Assembly (NCBI GenBank): GCA_911728435.2
Contig: OU452204.1
Location: 17,422,001-17,486,000 of the forward strand
Reading direction: 5' to 3'
Source: Apoderus coryli
Taxonomy: Eukaryota > Arthropoda > Insecta > Coleoptera > Attelabidae
Length of the DNA stretch: 64,000 nucleotides
Both the position numbers and the translations under genes were made by a program. The notes under the pieces are model-generated. The model was not told where the DNA came from, did no database searches, and saw only the letters and a program-made list of their open reading frames with translations. The stretch's first letter is position 1. Each line of letters opens with the position of its first letter. Shown piece after piece: positions 12,001-21,803 of this stretch.

Positions 12001-12851
12001 GCTTTTTCGTCTGATACGATACATAATTTATTGGCACATTGGCAATTACTTTTGGTATATTCTATAAAGAAACAATCTTAAATAAATCACCGAGCAAATA
12101 GTTAATAAATAAAGTTTCATATACAAATCCTTAAGAGTAGGTGGACTCCCAAGGCGATGAATGAGATGAGATCTCAAGATATATTAATGCTTTTAGTAAC
12201 ATATTTTTGAAATCAAGGTTTTTTATAGATCTAAACTAGGAGATGGTTATTAGAAATATGAAGATTCTTTTTCTGATAGATAGTTAATCACTCAACCAGC
12301 ATCCGCACTTCCTACGTTTCTGTCGGTCTCAAATATTTCTAGTTATTTCAAATTCAAAGATGAAACGATCCCGATATTATCCAGTAAGAAAGATAGATGC
12401 TCAATTGCATGCTTTTTAAGCGAAACTGCTTTAGCCAAATCAAAAAATATTTAAAATAAAAGATATTGCACTAAAATCGGTCTTTATATTGTGATATAAC
12501 CCGTTCTAGCATACTTAGCAAATTACGATGATATTCCAAAAAAAAAAAACCGGTTCCAAAAGAATCTTTATTTAAGTATGTCCGATTATCCGCCATCTTA
12601 CCCTCCGTATCCAGAGATAGCCATAAATCTTAAGAAAATTGCATTCGCAGCAAGTCCCTCGCCTACCCCTTCGTATCTCTATTTATGTGAGATCAGAATT
12701 GCTGTGTTCACAGTGAATTGTTTGCAAAAGCAGTTTCGCTTCTTCCTCGATTTTGGGATAGCAGATTTAAGTAAACTGCGCGGTCTGGCTGCGAAATTTT
12801 GTTCCCCACTAGGTAGATATGTCTCAGAAACTGATCATTATGTTGAAATCA
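9086..12851. other. long stretch without a recognised gene
   Basis: Several short open frames exist (for example at 9520-9813, 11058-11273 and 12578-12865) but none resembles a known family. GTACAGGGTGTCCC at 10574-10587 is a repeat-terminus text shared with other sites. I see no promoter, splice or RNA gene signal that I can defend. Confidence 0.4.
10574..10587 (+). repeat. TACAGGGTGTCCC repeat-terminus text
   Basis: Short text found, complete or variant and in both orientations, near 4391, 5264, 7115, 31367, 31653, 31776, 54556, 55236, 62437 and 62545. Such ends are common on insect MITE-like and IS630-group elements. The element it bounds here was not delimited. Confidence 0.35.
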
Positions 12852-12941
12852 TAATCGATGAGTAGAACCTTTGGCGTAGAACACTAAACTGACACTCGTT
12901 TTACCACTTCACCAAAACACTTCTTTTAAATCTCGACGCGC

Positions 12942-12982
12942 GTTTCGCTAACAATGTTAGCTAACAATGTTAGCATCCTCAG
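12942..12982 (-). ncRNA. hammerhead-core-like motif, left arm
   Basis: The minus strand reads CTGAGGA, one T, a GCTAAC/GTTAGC stem enlarged by a 13-base duplication, then GAAACGCGCG. It is the mirror copy of the motif at 13015-13042. Confidence 0.35.
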
Positions 12983-13014
12983 GAGAGAATTAAAACTCCA
13001 GTTTTAATTCTCTC

Positions 13015-13042
13015 CTGAGGATGCTAACATTGTTAGCGAAAC
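13015..13042 (+). ncRNA. hammerhead-core-like motif, right arm
   Basis: CTGAGGA, one T, a 6-bp stem GCTAAC/GTTAGC with a 3-base loop, then GAAAC followed by GCGCGTCG. This is the strongest stem of the series. CTGAGGA still fits the CUGANGA consensus. Confidence 0.4.
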
Positions 13043-13111
13043 GCGCGTCGAGATTTAAAAGAAGTGTTTTGGTGAAGTGGTAAAACGAGTGTCAGTTTAA
13101 TGTTGAAATCA

Positions 13112-15399
13112 GTTTACAATGTCAACACTATGGGGAAACCTAAAAAGGCAAAATATCCTTCCCGAACGGACGAAAATATGGAAAAAAATTGTGTGCTCCG
13201 GGTTTATCTGGGCTGTCTCGAGTATTAACAGCAGATTTGGCAATGAATGGATTCGATGCGAAATGTGGGGCCTGACTTCTGACTACCCAGCAAAAAACAA
13301 CGTCTAATGAAAGGCCCAAAGTTTTGGCGTGGTACTACGTACTTCAAAATTACACACTGCAACTTAAACAAAACTGAAGCTAAACTGGCACAACTCTTTA
13401 TATACATTTTCACGAGTCTAGAAGTATAGAACAATACAACCGGGATAGTGCAATTGCAGTTCGTTCCGTAAACCAAGCATTCTAAATTCTAGGTCATCAG
13501 AAGATTGCTTCAGTGTGTGAAGGAAAATACCAGATATGTGGCAGATTTTCCGCCATGATAACACACTCACACAGCCAGTTCAGTGCGCCAAACCTTCTGT
13601 GACGTATAAATTTTTAATAAAAAGGATCGCCCGAATTATTGATGCGGCGGTGGCCTTCGGACTAGCTTTGAAAAAGTGGAGAAAAAGGGGGGGTTTCAGT
13701 TTGGCATATGCTGTAATTATGCTGGGTTTCTCTTTGTGTTGGATCCCAGTACTTTGTTCCTAAAAACCACAAATTGTATAGGTTACCTATACCTTATTTA
13801 ATTCCCGGCTATGACACAAAACACAAAAAGGTAAGTCATAACGACTTGAAATGCATAACGCCTATCAAGATGCTCAGATAGTTAACTTTTAACGTTAGCA
13901 ATATTGTTACAGATTCGATGTTAGACTGCAACTACTGGTCATGATCATTCCTAGATCAGATACCATTTAAAAGACCCCACCCGGAATAGAATTCAACATT
14001 AAATCCGCATGAATTCTATCAAATACCCAAACAACTAAGAACAACCGAGGGCATAGCCAAGGACAATCTCACAACGGTAAATACATCAATATATTTACAG
14101 TATTCACAATCATGCATAGAAGCAGACAACTTTGGAGAGGGAGACCTAGGGTTTAAGTGAGTTGGGGCTTATAATAATGAAGCTACAATATGTTTCACAT
14201 ATGGTGAATAAAATTTAGAGCTAACCAAGAGAAAATCGAGTGTTTTATTACGCTAAACAAAAAGAAAGAAGTTAGTCTGATGGTAGGTATTTAATTAAGT
14301 GACTATAAGACGTGTTATAAGTTAGCGATTACTGTCTATTATAACAATTGGAACTTCGGGTGATATTTTACCGTTACACTTCTAAACTGAGGACATTTTT
14401 GTTGTTCAGGTGTCATCTTTAAATAACTTACGTACCAATTTCTTGAAATTTTGACGATCGTAATTTTTCATTTATAAAAATCCGAATTTAATATAAACTA
14501 ACTCTACATCATTAATCAGTTTACAGTAAATCCAATTTTGAAATTAATCTATAAACATCGCTAACAGATGTTAGCAATTAGGTCAATCAAAACAAGCTTC
14601 TATAAGTGCATAAAACCCCATATCCATTCATTTGCGACTAATCTCCGCTTTAAAAAAATAAATAATTCACCAGGCCCCGAAAAAAAAATACACAAGCTTA
14701 ATTGCCTGAATGCTAATTTACCGTTTTAGCATTTACATTCCGAAACATTGACCTTTAAATCGTCTCTTTAACTTTTAGGTATAAAAACTACTTTTACTCT
14801 TTCGAACAACAAATTTAACGATCGGTTTTACACGCTTATTTCGTTGAGCTTGAAAAATTCATGAAAATATTTGACATTGATAGTGATGTTTAATAAACAA
14901 CAACAACAAATTTAAAAATTGATTTTTCGCATTGTTATAAATTTCCGTTTAAAACCCCGCTAAAGGTCAGAATTCTTAACTAATCAAAACAAAACTTGGC
15001 ACAAGAATAAAACTTTTTAAGCTCTATAATTTTCATTTGAAACATTTTTTCATAGCTGTTGCCTTTAACGCAATAAAAGATGAAAAAGATTAATATAAAA
15101 AACGAGCGGCCAATATTCCACTCAAAATGCTCGTAAATTAGAAAAGTCAAATCAAATTTGGTTTGGATTTAGGTTAATAGTTTAAAAGAAACCATTTGTA
15201 TTTTATAACCAACGTTTCCATGTCTATTTACATCACCCATCATCAGGGTTTAAAAATACAATGTTTTAACGTTTTTGCAACTTGGGAAAATCCAAACGAA
15301 AACACGGCCAAATATTATTACTTGGGCCTTCTATACTTACATAAAATAAAAAAATATAGCAAATATTTTCAATCAACGTTAGATTAAATGGAATTTATT
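13112..15399. other. stretch without a recognised gene
   Basis: Short unassignable frames only. A weak, degraded hammerhead-like motif sits at 15214-15246 on the minus strand (CTGATGA and GAAAC present, stem poor). Confidence 0.4.
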
Positions 15400-16058
15400 T
15401 TTTGTACAGACTGGCTTCGTTCCACATTTGTAGCCCTACCAAAATCGAATAACGTACAAAGATGTAAAGATTATCGGCTCATTAGCTTAATGAGCCATTT
15501 TTTAAAACTGCTTCTTCGAATCATGCACACTAGACTCTACAGAAAATGCGAGGAGGTAAGCGGATTTAGTCAGTTTGGCTTCAAGAAAGGGTTTGGAACC
15601 AGAGAGGCCATCTTCAGCCTGCAGGCGTTGGTGCAAAACTGCCTTGATCAAAGAAAAAACGCCTTCATATGTTTCATCGACTATGAGAAGGCTTTTGATA
15701 ATGTAAGACACGAACTTCTGGTAACATATCTTCAACCACTTGGATTGGACAACATTGATGTAAAACTGATTGCGAATCTATACTGGCACCAGACAGCTCA
15801 AATACGACTTCAAAACTCGGTAACAACAGAGGAGGCTGCATTCTATCCCCAATGCCCTTTAACCTCTACGTGGAAAGGGTTTTTGCTGAGATAGTACCTG
15901 AACGACCCATGGGTATTATAGTTAACGGTATTCCAATTAATAATATACGCTACGAGGATGACACCGCAATAATAGCCGATAATGCCAACGATCTGCAAAC
16001 CTTACTAAATACTGTCAATGAGGCAAGTCAACAGAGGGGCCTAAAGATTAACATCACT
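15400..16058 (+). pseudogene. second RTE-type LINE, 5' part of a split copy
   Basis: It reads TDWLRSTFVALPKS, DYRLISLMSHFLK, FSQFGFKKGFGTREA and CFIDYEKAFDNV, matching the RTE relic at 5276-6649 block for block. Near 15830 a frameshift with a small loss separates the first frame from GCILSPMPFNLYVERVF. The catalytic box then reads NNIRYEDDTAIIADN: YEDD in place of YADD, keeping both aspartates. The frame breaks off at GLKINIT (16058), where a CR1-like LINE is inserted. The RTE text resumes at 18322 with TKTKFMVISR. The endonuclease half is absent. Confidence 0.9.
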
Positions 16059-18321
16059 ATGCTGTAACTGCTAAACTGTAAGATTTTCAGGGCCCAGGGC
16101 TCCTTGGCTGACGGATAATGTACGTTTGTTGATCAAACTCAAGGAAAAAGCTTTCTTAAAATACAAAAGAACCAAAAACCTTGTGCATTGGTCTGACTAC
16201 AAAAGAATTCGTAATCAAACTAATATTTCAATTAGAGCAGAAAAGAAAGCTTATCTTGAATTTTTTGTCATTAATAATCATAACGGGGGCGGCAATGCTA
16301 AGGAGCTTTGGAAAAAACTGAGAGAGCTAGATATACACAATAAACAAGCATCGCTGACTATCCCGGAAATTTTGAATAATCCACATGACATTAACAAACA
16401 CTTCCTGCGCCATTCTTTAAACAGAGGACCTAGTGATCCGATTGTTGTTGATTTTTATCGGAACAATTTTTTGTGTGATTTCGAGGATTTTTTTAGTTTC
16501 TTTACTATTACAAATGAAGATATAAAAAAGCATATTCTGGATATAAAATCATTAGCTACTGGGGCCGATAAGATTAATTTAGAGATGGTCGTCTTATGTC
16601 TTCCGCACATTCTACCCTACATAACAAATATAATAAATTCTTGCATTTTAGAAGGCCAGTTTCCAGATGAATGGAAGGTTTCAAAGATAATTCCTTTCCC
16701 CAAGACAAGTACAATAAATTCTATAAATGATCTTAGACCGATTAGTGTCCTTCCAGTACTTTCAAAGGTTTTAGAAAAAATTATGTACCTTCAGATTCTC
16801 TCGCATGTAAACAAATACAGTATTATACCTGAACATCAATCAGGTTTTAGACCAGGCTACAGCTGTGCTACAGCGCTTTTGGACATTGTTGATGACATAA
16901 TTCGTGCGACGGACCAGGGCAAGAGCACGGTGCTTGTTCTGTTGGATTATTCTAAGGCATTTGACACAATTGATCATGAGACGCTTCTATCCGTTTTGAA
17001 ATTTGTTGGGTTTTCTGAACAGTCAATCAGATTCTTTCACAGCTATTTGCAAAACAGGTTTCAATTTGTTCAAACAAGTAATGGGGAATCCTCAAAGGAA
17101 AGACTGACGTGTGGAGTTCCGCAAGGCTCAATACTTTCACCTTTATTGTTTAACATTTACACATGCTACATAGGGTCAAGTCTAAAGCATTGCAAGGAGC
17201 ATATATATGCGGATGACCGGCAAATTTACTACAGCTTTACTTATGACGACTATTATCTGGCTAATCAAGATATTAACGAGGATATTAACAGAATTGTGGA
17301 GCTATCTCAAAAGCACGGTCTCATGATCAATGCCTCTAAGTCTGACGTTCTTGTCTTTGGTAAAAACAGGCGCTTGTTGGAGTTGCAACTGAATATCAAA
17401 GTAAATCACTCAAGTTTAAAGTTCTCAACTTCAACAAGAAATCTTGGCTTGGAATTGGATGTCGAATTGCGGTTTAAGAAGCATGTGAGCATCAATATCC
17501 AGAGAGCATATTCGTCATTAAAGATGTTATATCCCCATAGGCATCTACTATCACAACCTTTGAAAAAAAAACTTACCGATAGTTTAGTCTTAAGCTACTT
17601 TAACTTCTGTGATGTTGTGTATGGACCGTGCCTAGATTGTTCTGATAAAGACAGAATTCAAAAAGTTCAGAAATCATGCCTTAGATTCGTGTATGGAATT
17701 AGAAAATTTGAGCCCGTTTCGCACAAGTTGAGGGAGGCTATGTGGCTGAGCATGCAGGATCGAAGAAAGCTACATTCGCTAGTTTTATTTCATAATATAA
17801 TAAATAACCATCGTCCTCCATACCTCTCTAATAAAATTAAATATAGGACTGATGTTCATACGTTGAACTTACGTTTTTGCGGACTTATTTCGCCCCCGCC
17901 TCACAAAACTTCATTATTCAAGAGATCATTTACTTACCAAATTTATATGCTATACAATAACATACCTGAGGACTTCAAAAAGTTAGGGGTTACAGCTTTT
18001 AAGTTTAAATACAGGAATCGACTTTTGAATTTCAAATAGATTTTTTGTTTAATTTTTCTTTTCAGATTTTTTGTGGAAAGTAGTAAACTTTGATTGTAGT
18101 AAAAGGCATGACTGAGGAGTGCAGTTATTGGTCGGACGTATTAGAAGTTTAGTTCTAAAGTTATGAATTTTGGGGTTGAGCTTAGAACTTTTTTAAATTG
18201 TTTTCAACTCCATTTTGCATATCAATTCAGTATTATGTTATGTATTTATGATATTCTGACTTAATCTGTACGTTGTTATGATTTGAATGCAAATAAATGT
18301 ATTATTATTATTATTATTATT
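16059..18321 (+). mobile_element. CR1-like LINE inserted in the RTE copy
   Basis: It is bounded by the trinucleotide ACT at 16056-16058 and 18322-18324, a short target-site duplication, and it interrupts an RTE sequence that joins cleanly when it is removed. The 3' end is AATAAATGTATTATTATT with at least seven TTA/ATT repeats, a short-repeat tail typical of CR1/L2-group LINEs in arthropods and unlike poly(A). The 5' end is truncated: coding begins mid-protein at APWLTDNVRLL just upstream of 16126, so the endonuclease region is missing. Confidence 0.85.
16126..18039 (+). CDS. reverse transcriptase of a CR1-like LINE, 5'-truncated
   Basis: A single open frame of 637 codons from the first ATG; homologous text begins slightly upstream at about 16090 with GPRAPWLTDNVR. 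In residue order: a linker rich in Lys and Arg (1-60), LATGADKINLEMV (about 145), FPDEWKVSKIIPFPK (about 180), DLRPISVLPVLSKVLEK, EHQSGFRPGYSCATALLD (about 240), VLVLLDYSKAFDTIDH with the first catalytic Asp, GVPQGSILSPLLFNIY, HIYADDRQIYYSF with the catalytic YADD (about 365), GLMINASKSDVLVFG, and a thumb and C-terminal region with LSYFNFCDVVYGP and YRTDVHTLNLR. All RT catalytic residues that I can see are present. No RNase H and no N-terminal endonuclease are present, so it cannot transpose alone. It resembles the minus-strand scrap at 61835-62074. CR1 assignment is by motif style; a Jockey-group element is the alternative. Confidence 0.9.
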   Translation: MLIKLKEKAFLKYKRTKNLVHWSDYKRIRNQTNISIRAEKKAYLEFFVINNHNGGGNAKELWKKLRELDIHNKQASLTIPEILNNPHDINKHFLRHSLNRGPSDPIVVDFYRNNFLCDFEDFFSFFTITNEDIKKHILDIKSLATGADKINLEMVVLCLPHILPYITNIINSCILEGQFPDEWKVSKIIPFPKTSTINSINDLRPISVLPVLSKVLEKIMYLQILSHVNKYSIIPEHQSGFRPGYSCATALLDIVDDIIRATDQGKSTVLVLLDYSKAFDTIDHETLLSVLKFVGFSEQSIRFFHSYLQNRFQFVQTSNGESSKERLTCGVPQGSILSPLLFNIYTCYIGSSLKHCKEHIYADDRQIYYSFTYDDYYLANQDINEDINRIVELSQKHGLMINASKSDVLVFGKNRRLLELQLNIKVNHSSLKFSTSTRNLGLELDVELRFKKHVSINIQRAYSSLKMLYPHRHLLSQPLKKKLTDSLVLSYFNFCDVVYGPCLDCSDKDRIQKVQKSCLRFVYGIRKFEPVSHKLREAMWLSMQDRRKLHSLVLFHNIINNHRPPYLSNKIKYRTDVHTLNLRFCGLISPPPHKTSLFKRSFTYQIYMLYNNIPEDFKKLGVTAFKFKYRNRLLNFK

Positions 18322-19007
18322 ACTAAAACGAAGTTTATGGTCATTTCTAGAGATATCGTACCAAACGTAAATTTACAACTCAATGGAGAGCAAATAGAGC
18401 GGGTCAATAAGTTTAAATACTTGGGGTCTGTGGTGGACGACAAATGGAACCCAGAACTTGAAATTAGGTGCAGGATAGAACAAGCAAGAACAACTTTTCT
18501 AAAACTAAAAAAATTCCTCACCAACCGGAATTTAAACTTCCAACTCAGGTACAGAATGGTTAAATGTTATCTCTGGTCGGTTCTCCTATATGGAGCGGAA
18601 GCGTGGACGCTTAAAGCTGTTTCTATCAACCGAATTGAAGCATTCGAGATGTGGATTCTGAGACGGATGCTAAGAATATCGTGGACGGAACACGCCAGAA
18701 ACGATGATGTGCTCAGGATGGCTGGTTTGGAAGACCGAGAACTCTTCGAACACATTAAGAAGCGGAAGATCTCTTACTTGGGACACATTATACGGGGAGA
18801 GCGATACGAATTCCAACGCCTGATACTACAGGGAAAGATCGAAGGTGGAAGACGAGGCATTGGAAGGAGGAAATTGTCCTGGCAGTGGACGGGAATAAGC
18901 GACTTCCAGTCGCTCCAAGAAGCCGCCATTAATAGAATCATATGATAAGAAAAACGGAGGACGCTTTACGCAGGAATCTGCATGGCACCAAAAGAAGAAG
19001 AATTTTT
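18322..19007 (+). pseudogene. second RTE-type LINE, 3' part of the split copy
   Basis: It resumes the frame cut at 16058: TKTKFMVISRD, RVNKFKYLGSVVDDKW, LLYGAEAWTLK, FEMWILRRMLRISWTEH and KKRKISYLGHIIRGER, ending at the stop before 18946. The downstream text ends in CACCAAAAGAAGAAGAA near 19003, the RTE 3' terminus. Compared with the copy at 5276 it keeps an open frame over about 205 codons, so this half has decayed less. The join with the 5' part is precise apart from the duplicated ACT. Confidence 0.9.
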
Positions 19008-19603
19008 TGTACACTTTTGGATAGCCTCAAAAAATTCCAATTACACTGCGAGATTAGTGGTTTTTTAAGTCATTGCATAATAATGAATATAGGACTTTGG
19101 CCGTTGAAAGCTTGGTTGGAACACTGCAAGATATTAGTCCATTCCATCCATTTTGACGCTCCCATGCTATTTTTGTTGTGATATTTTGTTTCAATTGCAT
19201 CAAATTATTCGGTTTGCTTTCGTAAACATAACTTTTTAGAACGAAAAATTACATTATTGGCGAATAACTCCCACTCAATTGATTTGTCAGATAGAGCGCA
19301 AGCGGCCTCAATTTACCATGTTTTTGGATAAAAGATGGATAAAGCCTTAAATACTTTAAGGGCCAATAAGTTTTTTTTAACATTTCCCAATAACAGTTGC
19401 TATTCCTAGAAAACGCTTGCCTCATGGATCCTCGTGAAAATAACGACCTAAGATGTCTTGACCAGACATTGCTACCCATACTTCAAGGCTATGAGAGGTT
19501 GAGGTTTCAGTCTTTCTTCAAAATTATCTGGAGACATGATTTTTTACGTTTAGTTAAATGACATCGTTTTCGAATTGATAGAGAAGGATTTTAACAAACT
19601 GAA
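19008..19603. other. stretch without a recognised gene
   Basis: No gene is supported. The right part may be degraded upstream sequence of the mariner scrap that begins at 19604. Confidence 0.35.
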
Positions 19604-19738
19604 GATCTGGCATTGCACTGGCTCCTTCGTAATCTCAGGAGAATGTTTGCTGGAGAGAAATTTAAGTCCAATAATGAAGTAATCGCTTATCCCACGGACG
19701 TATTGAATGACCAGTTATATCAGGAATACAGAATATAA
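19604..19738 (+). pseudogene. mariner-like transposase C-terminal scrap
   Basis: A 44-codon frame reads DLALHWLLRNLRRMFAGEKF then KSNNEVIA and ends at TAA 19736-19738. It corresponds to the mariner block SPDLAPSDY.LF.NLKR..AGKKF.SNEEVIA, which normally carries the third catalytic aspartate; here the APSD text is replaced by ALH. The rest of the transposase is not recognisable. Family call by motif only. Confidence 0.6.
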
Positions 19739-20705
19739 GAACTAAACATAGAATTAGCTCAAAGATTACACAAGTTTCCAATTCTAATAATTTTGAAAAC
19801 CCATTTGTGGTTATTTCCTGTAAAATTAAATACCTTCCCAGCGACAGGGCTGCAAATCACCAACTAACTTCCAAAAGGTAAAAACTTTTTGATTGCTTAC
19901 AAATTACTCAAATTAACTATTAACACAAAGCTTTATGAAATTATTTCCACCTGGAGGCGGCCGCTGCCACACCACTACATTCGTGATTAGTTACATGTGC
20001 ACAACAACACCCTAATATAGGTTGTTAGGTACGGATAAATCTGGTGTCGACTATGATTACAAGTCTAACATTTCAATACCAGAAATAAAAGCCACAGTTC
20101 TAGTTTCAAATCGAATTTTCCAAAATACAACACAACCATAATATTATACCATATATGGAGTTGTTTCACGAAAACATCAAAATGTATAGAATCCAAGCAC
20201 ACGTTTCGTTATATTTGGTGAAACGTTAATTGCACGTCAGAAACCGGCTGGTGTTTATATGCGTTCACCTCCGGCAATCTACCGATAAAAATAAAATTGG
20301 AAAGTTTTTTGTCAGGAATTATGTTAGATACATCGACTTGGTCGTTCATTAGTGTTTGGATTCGAATTGTTTTTGCCAATGGCGGCGTAAAACTGTTGAT
20401 GATACACAGATATCAAAGAGGTACACAGGAAATATTGTATCCATATGAAAATGTAAAATCCCGATATTCTATTCTTCTTTCGCTCTTTATCATCCTTTTC
20501 TTCTTGTTCCCTATAAATATGAATACGAAATTGATAATTGGCCTTGCAGTCACCTACTGTATTGTACACTCGTGTTTATATGGAATATTGTTCCTAAAGC
20601 CACGTTCACACAATCAACCAATGCCGTGGAGCCTTTGACAGGAGTTGGGAGACAGGTCTCATCTATAAGATGAACACTATAGAATACCCACCAGCGATCC
20701 TCAAA
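19739..20705. other. stretch without a recognised gene
   Basis: It contains a 113-codon frame (20297-20638) with hydrophobic stretches but no family resemblance, start context or homologous neighbour, so I do not call it a gene. Confidence 0.35.
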
Positions 20706-20990
20706 CTTTCAGACTCCTACCACGAAGGGCGATTTCGGAACAATGGAGGCCGGCGTGACGATGGTTCTGTATACTAGCCTTGGCAGCCACCTGGCAACAC
20801 TGTATCGTACTCATCTAAAGGAGATCCAACAGCGAGTTTCAAACTCCTATACAGGACCGGCAGATTCGCGTCAGGACCATGGATCCTTGAGGCCGGCGTG
20901 ACGATGGTTCTGTATACTATCACTTCATTTCTTCTCCATTTCGACAAGCCAAGGACCAACCAAAATACCTTGGCGCTCTACGCTCTATTT
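20706..20990 (+). repeat. two tandem copies of a ~143-bp unit in a LINE relic
   Basis: A 31-base text beginning GAGGCCGGCGTGACG is identical at 20746-20776 and 20889-20919. The bases before each copy are also related (TTTCAGACTCCTA and TTTCAAACTCCTA, each followed by a GATTCG-type text). The spacing is 143 bases. The right copy merges into readable RT sequence, so the duplication lies within the LINE relic. Confidence 0.65.
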
Positions 20991-21532
20991 TCCCGCAGCC
21001 GTAGCGCAGAATTGTTAACCAGATACCTTCAATGAACAGCTGACAACTTTACCGACTGGTGCATCAGGTGGAAGACGAAGATTAATGTCGAGAAGAGCAC
21101 CGCGCTAGTCATTAGAAGACCAGTGAGCCCTGACGACTTCATCAACATCGAAGGAACTGACGTACAATGGTAGAACACCTTGGGACAAATTTGGACAGAC
21201 CTGTCATGAAATTTGAACAATAAGAAAAGCATCACCGGCATCATTTCGCAGCTGTACCCGATGATCTGCAGAAAAAGCAAGATGCCCTTGCAGGCAAGCT
21301 ACAAATGATTAAGGCAACTGTGATGTGATCTATGCCAGCTCAGCATGAGGATAGTGCCGCGTATCCTTCATCGTACATGAAGCGACTGGAGGCCACTGAA
21401 AACAAGGCAATAAGGATGGCAATAAGTGCACCATGGTTGGTGTCCAACGCACAGATCCGAAGGGACCACAAACTCGACTTCCTGAGGGACGTCCTGATGT
21501 TGAGAGCTCAGAAGGTCTTTGTAATGATCTAG
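20889..21532 (+). pseudogene. Jockey-type LINE RT relic
   Basis: Broken frames give LYTITSFLLHFDKPRTN, TLALYALFSRSRSAELLTRY (normally ...LYADDTA, the DD is lost), DNFTDWCIRWKTKINVEKS and TALVIRR. The frame at 21332-21532 then gives SSYMKRLEATENKAIRMA, ISAPWLVSNAQIRRDHKLDF, the late region of Jockey-like RTs (NKxxR...APWxVxNxxI). Many stops and shifts are present. The GC content is visibly higher than the flanks. A 28-base imperfect direct repeat (AAAGCCACGWTCACAMAATC...) lies on both sides, at 20597-20624 and 21776-21803. Confidence 0.7.
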
Positions 21533-21803
21533 AAATGGATATTGCACATCGAGGGACCCACCACCAACACACGACCACAGCAGCAGATGACAGAGCAAGC
21601 GAGAGCATGGAAAAGGATTCGTTCCCGAGCAAAACAACAAATGACGCAGAGTTTCTGTGGAGTTAAAGTCTACCACACCACACAGGAGAGTTATAAGCAA
21701 CCCCCTGGGTGTCTATCGAGATTTCTCTTCCTGGGCCAAAATAACAAACAAAATATTGTTTGAAAAAGCCACGATCACAAAATCAACTAATGTCTTCGAG
21801 TGC

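Larger units (their letters stand above)
12852..13100. mobile_element. fold-back element with near-perfect ~105-bp arms
   Basis: The arms run 12885-12992 and 12998-13099. They are reverse complements except for a 13-base internal duplication (TAACAATGTTAGC) in the left arm, so transcribed RNA would fold into one long hairpin. Each arm carries one copy of the hammerhead-like motif (12942-12982 minus, 13015-13042 plus). The 11-mer TGTTGAAATCA occurs at 12841-12851 and again at 13101-13111, bracketing the unit as a target-site duplication would. About 33 non-palindromic bases (12852-12884) lie at the left. Part of an arm is found again at 29458-29525. I cannot name the family; a head-to-head inverted retroelement end, as Penelope-like elements can produce, would fit. 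Confidence 0.6.

Noticed and set aside
12578..12865. 95-codon frame just left of the fold-back element
   Set aside because: No recognisable domain. The frame runs into the fold-back element and stops there. Not supported as a gene.
20297..20638. 113-codon open frame with hydrophobic stretches
   Set aside because: No family resemblance, no repeat copy and no start context. A frame of this length is expected by chance in several of the six frames over 64 kb.
21368..21700. Several overlapping 70-110-codon frames on both strands
   Set aside because: Shadows of the LINE RT relic; the GC-richer composition here has few stop codons. Only the 21332-21532 frame carries RT motifs.
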